Below are positions 47,944 to 57,746 of a stretch of DNA of 64,000 bases, in pieces. The notes beneath the pieces were generated by a model, which saw nothing but the letters and a program-made list of their open reading frames with translations, was not told the origin of the DNA and ran no database searches. Origin of the DNA: Pelodera strongyloides. Its lineage: Eukaryota > Nematoda > Chromadorea > Rhabditida > Rhabditidae. The number at the start of each line of letters is the position of its first letter. Position 1 is the first letter of the stretch. The stretch is from positions 186,001 through 250,000 of the forward strand of contig JAANDG010000077.1 in NCBI GenBank assembly GCA_036852015.1. Reading direction: 5' to 3'. Made by a program: the position numbers and the translations under genes.

Positions 47944-48321
47944 AGATAGATCTACCACTAATGTTCCATTTGCAACATACCGGTTAAACAGCGTCATTAA
48001 TTCTAAAATCTCGTAAAATCAACAGGAGAAATAATAAACTATTCTTCTAATTTAATTGCAGTCTTCTGAAGCGTTTCTCAACAAATTTTCAACGAATTGT
48101 TTTATATACGTTGCTGAGGTACTGCGAGAGTGCATAGTTTCATTAGTTATTTTAAATGCGCTTCATTAGCTCCTATTTATTTCTTCTATTTAAAGAAATC
48201 CGAGGCGCCATTCATCGCATGCCAAGAACCTGGTCCTAACCACGAAGGCCAACATATTGAGTACACATCTCATTATCCAGTAATATTGTAAAATAGTAAC
48301 AAATGGGAAAAGTGAACTCTC

Positions 48322-48711
48322 TCTTATATTCCTCTCTCTCTATCTCTGTATCTCTGAGCGAAGAGAGAAAAAGAGGACTAGAGATAGAGACAGAAAAAGA
48401 GAGAGAGAGAGAAAGAGAGGGAAGAACAGAGATAGAGAGATCATAGTCTAAATGTTCGACGATACCCATGTGGCATGGAGCGTACATCTTTTTCTAACTT
48501 TTTTTTCTTTTTGTTTCTAGTTTCGGCTTTTGACCGACTCTTTTCAGAAGACAAATGAATAATGGGACTCGGGTTAGTGAAGATGGGGAAAGTGAGAGAA
48601 AGAGAGAAAGAGAGATGGAGGAACAAGTGTGCAGAACATCTCTTTCCCTTTCTCTTTATCTTCTCTCTCTCTCTCTCTCTCTCTCTTTATCTTCATCTGA
48701 ACTCTCTCTCT

Positions 48712-48749
<38 letters not shown>

Positions 48750-48755
48750 TTCCTT
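48322..48755. repeat. Paired CT / AG / CT tracts
   Basis: A CT tract (48322-48357), AG tract (48360-48445), AG tract (48590-48615) and CT tract (48650-48755) follow each other. Unlike the other loci, polarity switches within one locus, so it could fold into purine-pyrimidine hairpins. Confidence 0.8.
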
Positions 48756-49252
48756 CTGACTCGCAAACTTGAAAAATAATTATTTCATAACAAAGTAACA
48801 AACAAAACATAACAAAACATAATTTAATTCCTAAAAAGTCGGTTACCTTGTTGTACAATATTCATCAGTGATGGGTACAGTCTCAAATTCTGTGTATGAT
48901 ACAGTATGCGTATGCTAGCCAACGACATTATCAAGCAAGGTCTCTAGTATGATATTAGTGCCAAAAAATGGTGCGGATACAGCAAAATAAGGTGGAAATA
49001 CTTGAAAATAAGGGCATTCGTTCACACTCGTAACTCAATTTTCTAGGAGATCTTTCTCAATATTCGCAACCATAACCGCGGATATTTCCTTTATCAAATT
49101 TGCCTACAGGAAAGGTGGAGAGAGAGGTATTCCAATTTCATGGAGCATCTTTTTGCACTTATATAGCGTTGATAGACACTGAAAGTAACTTATTACTGTA
49201 GTTGTAGTCTACATGCATACATGCATTCATATTCATACTGTATGTTGATAAC

Positions 49253-49295
49253 GAGTACCGGGTTATATCAACCGAATACGCAGAAACGGTGCACC
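49253..49295 (-). mobile_element. SINE 3' end fragment
   Basis: The reverse strand matches the last about 40 bp of the SINE at 7690-7945 (GTTGATATAACCCGG and flank). It directly abuts the LINE remnant at 49297. Confidence 0.6.
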
Positions 49296-49296
49296 G

Positions 49297-49776
49297 ATGC
49301 GGATTGGGTACGCATACATCAAAATAATCTCGCCCAATTACTCTTCTCAACTATGCAAACAATTAGAAAGACCGCAACGACAATTTTCCAAAATCATATG
49401 CTCTCGTAATAACATTGGTGGTTCGTATCGTTGCAGGCTTTCAGTTATGAAATTGGACCCTCTTTTTGTTAGAAGGAGGCGCACTGATCTCATTACATTC
49501 TTTAAAATTGTAACACATCAGTTCGCCTTCAATTACTCGAAATTTTTAACATTGAAGTCGCAAGTCTCCCGTATGCCTTGTAGACCGCACAGATATGTCA
49601 TTCGTAAAACGCGTATGAAATTTCGTGACAAGCATTGGTTCTTTGCTAGAATATTCGATTATGTCAATAAGCTCCCACCAGGAGTCAATTCATGTCAAAA
49701 CTTAGAGCAAATAATACAAGTAATAGAAGATTATAAGGAATTGTATGTAAATCCACAACCAACATTCTTTAATTAG
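49297..49776 (+). mobile_element. LINE reverse transcriptase C-terminal remnant
   Basis: A 159-codon open frame. Its sequence order (KQLERPQRQFSKIIC, then YRCRLSVMKLDPLFVRRR, TDLITFFKI, and the closing FFARIFDYVNKLPPGVN) is the typical end of non-LTR retrotransposon ORF2 after the polymerase fingers. The catalytic core is absent, so this is a 5'-truncated copy. Its 3' part probably extends to about 50160, through TTTAAG repeats, before the next sequence. The clade (CR1/Jockey-like) is not resolved. Confidence 0.75.
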
Positions 49777-50652
49777 AGTTTTCAATCGAGAGTTGTATGT
49801 TTTTTTATGTTGTGTTTCGTTTTGTTGTCATCTTGAGTTAGTTTGTCATGTAGGTTATATGTTTATGTTCTTATGTCTTCGCGCCTTAGTTTTATCATGT
49901 TTGTAGTTTGTCTTTATGTGTTTTGTCTTATGTCTTAAGTTTAAGTTTAAGTTTATGTTTTTCCTTGTGTAATTTGTTTGTAAATTAATATGCATGTTTG
50001 TTTGTTTGTAAATTATATGCCAGTTCAGAACACACAGCTATATATTTGGTCCCTAGTAAGTACTTTCGCGTTGTGAAGCGCGGGGTCTTAGGGTTCCCTT
50101 TGGTTGACGTTCTTTTTTTTGTATTGATTGTTAACCAATAAACCGTTATTATTAAAGATGTCAAATTGTCGTCTATGTAATTTTTAGTGTTGCGAAAATA
50201 TCGAAAGTGTTTTACTCGATGAATGATATGGGATAAAAAACGATGACGACAGCGGCGGAAGCTTACCATAATCAGGGAGCAAGACAAAGGGTCTGCACTG
50301 ACGAAACTCAGGCGGTGCGCGGAGAAACCCTGGCGCGAGAGTTTCGCACGGCGATAGGTAACTGCACGAGAATGCAAAAATTCGAAATGAAAGGCGCGCG
50401 ACGAGATGTACGCGCTCCTGCATTTTTCCGCCTCACACCATCTGAGTTTTGCGTTGTGGCTCATGAAAGATAATTTCAAATAAAGCTCCAGTTCTTCAAC
50501 TGGACAGTATAGTGTAAATTGTATAAGGAGGTATGGCAGATAGAATAATGCCTCACCGACGCACTTGATTCAATTTGGAATGTGTCAGCGGGTTACTTCG
50601 CATATAAAGAGATCCCCTTGGCTATCTATTCGCAATCATCTTTTGGGGATTT

Positions 50653-50800
50653 GAGAGAGAGAGAGAGAGAGAGAGAAAGGAGAGAGAGAGAGAGAGAGAG
50701 AGAGAAAAGAGAGAGGGAGGAGAGAGAGAAGCCAAAGATAAAAAGAATGAAAGAGAGAAGGAGTCAAACAAGGGAGACAAAGAGAGATGGAGAGAGAGAA
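50653..50800. repeat. AG-rich microsatellite
   Basis: AG units with AAAG and GGAG interruptions, about 150 bp. Confidence 0.9.
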
Positions 50801-51778
50801 CTCGAGTAATTGTTTCACACGAACAACCAAATCGCATTTGCCACATTTTGAGTTGTGACCCGTGTCAAGCCCTTCTTGTATAACAAAAACAAAACGTATT
50901 TACTTTTCAGAAACTAGTGGAACAGCTTTGAGGAATCATGGGAAATTTTCAAAATTTGTCTAATTATAAGCTAGATAAACTAGGAGCTTGTGCACAGAAT
51001 ACTGAGACTACTATTGTATTGTTTTACTTTTACATAAAAATTTAAAATAAACATATGCTATATGTATTTGTTTTATAAGCAGCCTTCGATTAATATTGAA
51101 CAATAAATGCTAAAATCTAAGACAAATTTGTCATGTGAAAATAGTAAAAAAACATGTCTGGGATTCCATTCATCGTTCGTATCTCACGTAGGGCTTCGTT
51201 CTGAAGATATATCATAGAACCGAGTGATTATATATTTTCGAATTATTTTCCTGAAAAGGAAAATTTTGCGAAAAGACATAGCTTTTATTCCAAGTATGGG
51301 AAATCACAACTATTAGTTTTGCTTCATAGAATGCCTAAGGCCTAAGGCTATGACTATGCCTAGAAAAGGCGAACCATATTTTACGACAAATACAAAATTT
51401 TAACCATATAATACAAATCTTTTGAATAAAGTGTAACTTAATACGTAGGAATCGAAAATAAAATAATTTTACAATTAATTCAAAACAACTCATGTGGAAA
51501 ATAACAACTTTTCAGTGTCTGTCACGTTACAAAGAAATTTTAATCAGGCATTTACTTTTACTGGAAACATAAACATAAGGTTTCATAAACAGATTATTCA
51601 AAGGAATGCACATGAATCACTACTAGTATTTTAAGAATTTCTAAAGATTTTATTCAATTTAATTTGAAAAACTGATAATTAACGTGAGAAGTTGAAGAAT
51701 TTTAATTAGGACAAGCTAGTGAGGTTTGTCTGGCTCTTGTCACGTGTGAAATGTATATATTGATTAATTTATTAAAAT

Positions 51779-51949
51779 TTAAAGCGAAATGCTAGCCCCT
51801 TTGGAAAATTTGCATATGATAAGCAAATCCTATGTATCCTATGCAAATTGTGTACGATTGCCGTGGACGATCGTACAAAATTAGCATATGATACATAGGA
51901 CTTGCTTATCATATGCAAATTTTCCAAAGGGGCTAGCATTTCGCTTTAA
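51779..51949. mobile_element. Near-perfect hairpin TTAA MITE
   Basis: 171 bp. The left arm from TTAAAGCGAAATGCTAGCCC through TTTGCATATGATAAGCAA is matched base for base by the inverted right arm for about 58 bp, and the inner arms pair with a few changes around a loop of about 10 nt (TGCCGTGGAC). It is the youngest-looking element in the window. Confidence 0.92.
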
Positions 51950-52402
51950 GGGAATATGTTATGTTAAGGTACGGTAGTATAAAACTACGAAAAGTGGTGA
52001 TTGGTATCAGAACTACAGTAGCCCAAATTATCATGCAAAAGCTAACCTGGACTTACCTGGAATCTAGGAATGGTTTGAGGAATAAATAAAGCGTTACTAA
52101 AAGATAGGGGCCTATACAAAAATGCAGTTAGCTGTTTTGACTCCAGCCCCTAATTTCCATAAAGAGTCTTGTAACTTAATACCGTAAGTTTAGAGGCCGG
52201 AAATTAAATGGACCGACTTTTCGAAGAAAACTTGGACTTGGATTTCAAAATTAAGAAGAAGGCTCTAAATATTCAAAACAAAAACTTATTGAACAATTTG
52301 TGAAACGAAATTTTTTCTGTGTAAACACATGTACAATAATTGCTATTAGAATAACGGGCGTTAATCGCGCCCTTGTAGTACGTGTGGATACTTTGGGTAT
52401 TT

Positions 52403-52620
52403 TCATGTAGAGCGAATAAATGAATATGTTTTATTATATAAAGGATAAGAGTTTATTTGGTCTTTCGTTTGTGTGAACGAAACGAAAATTAGAATAGAGG
52501 CTATAAAAGGAGAATCGGATCCTAGTGTTGAGCAAGCGAAATCGAACCTTATTTCATGATTTTTCAAGATACGTTGCAAACGTTTCACACAAGTGTGCTC
52601 ACTGTTCCTGCATCCTGCAT
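52403..52620 (-). repeat. Dispersed repeat, copy 2
   Basis: Reverse-complement partner of 16690-16890. Both begin at GAACAGTGAGCACACTTGTG. Next to it CCTGCATCCTGCATCCT units are duplicated. Confidence 0.75.
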
Positions 52621-53650
52621 CCTCACTGTTCCTGCAGGGAATATGTAGGCCCTTTTTGAAGTTAAGCTGTATTAATAGAATGCGTGTTGCCCATTAAGGA
52701 AACAATAACAAAAGTTGTCTACAATTACCCACTTAAAAGAAAATCAATTACAAAGCTCGCCTTTTCCATAGTAAACGCTAATTCGGAACCCTTGCATAAA
52801 TTTGGGCCGATTGAATAAATTTCAGTTTAAATCGGCAAATAGCAAGATTCAAGATGCAGCGCATTCCAATTTCGTATTTACATGTTCAGTCGCCTATTTA
52901 AATTAACGTCTGGTATGGAAACGCTATTTTCGCTTTTTTTTTGCTCATTTTGAGTGCCTACATATTCGCTTTAAACATTGAAATTCGCCTCAGACGGCGA
53001 TAGCCGTCTGGTTTATAAGATATTACGAAATCAAACCAAAAGGCAATCATCATGCGGATATATTGCAGAAATTACACATTTTTTTATAAAGCTTCGTGTT
53101 ATTTTAGCATTAGCGCCCATTTTCCCATGTTGTAGTAAATCGCTATATGGCTAGATACGTTGCGATTACTACTGATCAATAATATACATTATTTGAATGC
53201 TTGTTGGTATATTAGCGTATATAATGTAGTAAGAGCTTTAGAGGGATAAGCGTTTGTGCGATAATCGGCCCGATTTCAGTACGCGTGGGTACTTTGGCCA
53301 TTTTCGGAATTCTTTTTACGGCCGGACACTTCTCGCACAAAGACAAATGCATGTCGAGATGGAGATATCTAGATTGCACCGGGTGGAATAGAGCTGTGAA
53401 TGAATGTCCTTAGCGTAGGCTTAGTTTCGAGTTTAGGTTTTGACCTGACAATAAGGTATAGACGTTTAGGTCTACTAGCATAGAGCATAGGTTTAAATCA
53501 TTCCTTAATTCGTTTTTTTTTCTAAATGAAATGATAGATCCATAATAGATACATTTCTAAATTAAACAGAAGACTAAAAAGCATAGTCCTTTATCGTAAG
53601 CTCATTTCTGAAAATCTAAGCTCAGGCTTATGTCGGGCTTGTCGGGCTTA

Positions 53651-53676
53651 CCCTTAGGCTTAGGCTTAGGCTTACC
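53651..53676. repeat. TTAGGC run (nematode-type telomere motif)
   Basis: CCTTAGGCTTAGGCTTAGGCTT: three full TTAGGC units, flanked by degenerate GGGCTT units. (TTAGGC)n is the telomere repeat of nematodes such as C. elegans and Ascaris. Related degenerate units occur at 12701-12741. Confidence 0.6.
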
Positions 53677-53995
53677 ATAACTAGTATCTAGTCCGTATTG
53701 TTAGATAAGGGATAAGATTTTAAACCTATGACCATGGAATATGAAACGGGCAATTTGACCACTACTGCCGTGCACAGCGATTCGTCCACTTTTACGCATA
53801 GAATTCGGAATTCAAACGCGAAATTATTCATGCGATTTGGATTTGGTTCCGGCCAGGGCAAGGTTCCGGCCAGGGCATAGAAGGGCCGTATGTGAATTAT
53901 AATATTAAATATTAAATGAATAAAATGTCATTATGGACATTAAAATACGAATAGGTCTACTATTATGAAAATTATTCTTACTTATTTACCAAAAC

Positions 53996-54174
53996 AATGC
54001 GAAATACCGGTCGGTTTTTGAAACGCCTCGTGGCCAACTGAATTCCTACGTATTTATGCTAGTAACTCGAATTTAGCTCGATTTTTGTTCTAATTTATGC
54101 TCATTTTGCATAAGCTACGTAAGAATGATGGTGTACTCGATGTGTTTCAAAAACCGGCCAGTATTTAGCTTTAA
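53996..54174. mobile_element. TTAA-type MITE, family A
   Basis: Left GCGAAATACCGGTCGG with GTTTTTGAAACGC; right CCGGCCAGTATTTAGCTTTAA; shares TCGAATTTAGCTCGATTTTT with 1080-1227. The left TTAA is eroded. Confidence 0.75.
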
Positions 54175-54530
54175 TTACAAATGCAATTAAGAAAATTCGA
54201 ATAGGTCTACTTTAAATGCATAAGTGAAAATTGCACAGTTAAAGCTAGAATATAATTGTTTACGTAAAGCGGTCACTTGCGCTGTGTTCTGCAAAAGGTT
54301 CCACAAAATTCCTTTGGGACTTATCCCGCTGGGTTATTAATGTGTATTCTGGTGTAGCGGCGTGTATGTGTGTATTATCTAGATGTTGCATCTTTATATT
54401 GAGTTCAATTTAGTAAATATAATTGCTCGCATTCAGTTCACTTCTTGTGAGTAAATAGAAAAAAAAAACGAAAACATAGCATCATTATTGGCAATGTTGC
54501 CGCTCCAGACATTCAGCAATGGCTCAACAA

Positions 54531-54674
54531 TTAAAGCGGTATAACATCCTGTTTTTATGCAAATCACTGCGTAATACTGCGCGATTTTTTGTCTAATTAT
54601 ATTCATTTTCATACAACATATGGGAATGCAGTTGTCAAGCATTCGTTTCAAAACTGGCTGTTAGTCCGTTTCAA
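54531..54674. mobile_element. TTAA-type MITE, family A, shortened
   Basis: TTAAAGCGGTATAACATCCTG at the left and CGTTTCAAAACTGGCTG at the right; ATGCAAAT inside. Confidence 0.65.
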
Positions 54675-55103
54675 GGTAAATTTAGTGGAATATAGATTAT
54701 TCATACAGTCAAAATATTTGTCACATGATCTTACTTTAGAAAAGTAGCAACAAAGAAGCATGTGTTGCACGATGTTGCTTGCCAACTAAGTGCTTCCAAC
54801 ATGCCTTCGTTTCTTATGCAAGAAAAGCAGAAGAAATATTAAAGTGATTGAAGAATTCAAAAAAAAATCCAACTTCTAAACTAAACGCTCATGACGCTAC
54901 AAATATGGCAAATAAAATTGCAACATGAATATTTAAAAATTTTCTCAAAAAAAATACCTTTTTCGCACAATTCTCCAAAAAATATCCTATTATAGTGAGT
55001 ATACAAAAACGAATCTGTTAACCGTTAACATAACATATCTCAAAAGTCCACCCTAAGCGCACTAGTTCTTTACGACCAAATATGTCCTTCGCTAGTTGGG
55101 GTA

Positions 55104-55275
55104 TTAAAGCGAAATACGGCCCGGTCTTTGAAACGCATTGCGTACACCTGCTTTCTTATGCAGCATATGCAAATGAGCAAAAATAAAAATAAAAACTAGA
55201 CCCCACTTTGAATAAATGCACAGGAATGCAAGTACTTGAGATGGGTTTCAAGAACCGGCCGGTATTTCGCTTTAT
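55104..55275. mobile_element. TTAA-type MITE, family A
   Basis: TTAAAGCGAAATACGGCCCGG at the left and CCGGCCGGTATTTCGCTTTA at the right; 172 bp, with TATGCAAATGAGC inside. Confidence 0.85.
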
Positions 55276-57571
55276 TATGCAGTTAATAATTTCAATGCTA
55301 ACGGTTAATTAACCAGTAACAAATGGTCCCCAAAGAAGAACTTTGCTAAAACGTTCATAGTTCATACTAAACTAAATGGTTCTGAATTATATTAGTTTGT
55401 CAATAAATGAATCAATAAATTAAATATTATGTAATTGAATTCTACAGAAACCTAGACACGAACACATCGTTGCTAAATATTCATATACATTCCCAAGAGG
55501 TCTTCCAAGATTGCCTCCCCGGGGTTCCAGTCCCTTTAATTGAAGAATTCGGCGTTGATGTCCATTTGTATAGGCAAATGTGACAGATCTTCCGCGCAAA
55601 AGTCATCCTTTATTCAGCCACCGAGATGATTATTAGTAGTGTTGACGGGTGCGGTGGCATTAAAAGTGGGCGCAACTGGGTGACCAGGGCACCCGTGGGT
55701 GTCACTAAGGGCCTCCTGTGGACCGATTGCTTTAGATTAGAATAAAATTTGGATATGTGAAATGCTGAAAGACTGTTGAAAGTAACGATCAGATAACTAG
55801 GTGGTTTGGTAATGAGTAACAATTTTTACTTCTATTTGAAGGAAAAGTGAACATGTTTTCTCGAACACCCTGATCCGTAAACTGCCTAGTCATGGTGCCG
55901 CAGTACGTTTCAGCTTCAACTTAAGAACCATAAAAAACATCGTTTTGCTAATGTTGAGCGTTGTGTTTTGCAATCACGGTATTTATGTACAGTCAACAGT
56001 CAACATAATGGGGTACACAGGAAAACCGGAATAATTGCCGAAAACACAGAAAAACCGTCGTTGGCCCGTCGTTTGCCAAATGGTTCTCATGACTGTTTAG
56101 TGACCATTTCGTGGCCAGTTGATGACGGTTTTCGATAAAACTTGGTCACGACAACGTCACCAAGTGGTCACTAAATTGGTCACCGCAGTAAAGAAAAACC
56201 AGGATACCGTCATTCCTCCGTTTCCTATGTAATTGAAAATTAGCCAAAACATTTTTTGTTATTAATTCACTGAGTCCTTCCTGAAGATGTAAAAGTCAGT
56301 GCCCAAGTGCTCATGTGACTCAGGTCCATTATTTCGGCCATCTATAAAATTCTGTTTTGTGCGACATTATGATGAAAAATATGCATATGCCAATGATCAC
56401 ATCTCTACACAACTCCTTGTTGAAAAAGAAAGTTTTCCCTCTTTTTTCTCATGATGGATTTTAAATATTTATGCGCTATGAGTTTGATTTTCTATCTCAC
56501 AAATGTAGTTAATACATGTTTATTTAGTTATAGTTTTATAAATTCTATGATAACATAAATACTATACCAATGATCATCTCTACACAATAGTGAAAAACAC
56601 CTCTCGCTCTTCACATGATAATATTCTGATCTTTTCGCGATTTGATTCGATTCCACATAATATAGTGATCCTATCAACTGTTTTCCTTACCCCGATTTAG
56701 GGGCATTACCGTGCCTATTGCTTCGTGTAATCGGCTTTGAAAAACTGCAAAATCTATGCAAATTTTTTGAGGTTAAACTGCCTACGTCACGACCTCTGCG
56801 TTTTCAGGGACTCCCGCTGACTTCACTATAGGCTATAGGAAAATGTTTTTTGTTGTTCGTGATCTTCACAAGTTTTTTTCGGTGCCGCCAGACGCAAGCC
56901 TTCAAAGGTGAGTGCGACGAGGAGATTATGGATTATGAAAACTGATTTGCATAAGTAGCTCCGCCCACTTTCACCTAAAACTCTGATGCTTGATGATGAC
57001 TTCGGTAGGCACTTTTCGTTTTCGGTGCACATTTACGTAAATCACTTTTGAACTTATCAAAGATTTTATGCCAGTGAGCAGTCCTATTCCTATTGAGGTA
57101 GAATAATGTTTTTTTTTTTGTGTAAAAAAAAGCCATTTTCTGCACAAAATTACGAATTTCTTACATACATAATACATAGTACAATACATGTGCTACGTAG
57201 TTATACGTTTTTGATAATAAACCTGTCCTTCTGCATTTCTAAGCGCGAGCCAACCAGTAGACGGACGTGCTCTTCTCTCTTAAGCATAACTTGAAACATA
57301 CAGTATTACGATGCTGTAATAAGTACAACGTACTTTCTAAATCTTGTTACTAGAAGTCTGGCCAACGTAAATCTAGAGTGAATTGAAAACCCTTTACTAC
57401 CCACAAACTCATACAAATGACATGTTCAGGGAAAGGATTATCCTCCTATTTTTATTGGGAGTTTTACCGTATTTGCCGATTCTAAACGACGACTTCAATT
57501 CGTCCTGATGTGAAACTTCAAGGCTCGTCTCCCCGCTTCTCCCGCTCCCTTTTCACACTTTTCACGCTTCT

Positions 57572-57632
57572 TTCTCTATCACTCTCTCTCTCACTCTCGC
57601 TCTCTCACTCTTTCTCTCTCTCTCTCTCTGTC
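57572..57632. repeat. CT-rich tract upstream of SLC26
   Basis: CT units about 115-175 nt 5' of the SLC26 start codon. In invertebrates such tracts can be GAGA-type promoter elements; here it is indistinguishable from the other microsatellites. Confidence 0.7.
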
Positions 57633-57746
57633 TTCAACCAATCTACATTTCTAGGTTTCCAGTATCTGTACATTTTTATGCACTTTTTTATCAACAGGTG
57701 CAATTGACACGAATTCACTCAAAGAGGGCAAAAAAGGATAAAAAAT

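Larger units (their letters stand above)
43130..57698. other. 14.6-kb gene-free region
   Basis: No exon chain with a recognisable family was found on either strand. It contains AG-rich microsatellites (43741-43838, 46083-46150, 46756-46920, 48322-48755, 50653-50800), a tetranucleotide AATA run (44891-44914), MITEs (43482, 47783, 51779, 53996, 54531, 55104), a LINE remnant (49297-49776), one copy each of two dispersed repeats (47250, 52403), and a TTAGGC run (53651). The 5' part of the SLC26 promoter region has a CT tract (57572-57632). Confidence 0.55.

Noticed and set aside
49985..50479. 164-codon reverse-strand open frame
   Set aside because: Lies antisense over the 3' part of the LINE remnant and adjacent repeat; no protein-like composition.
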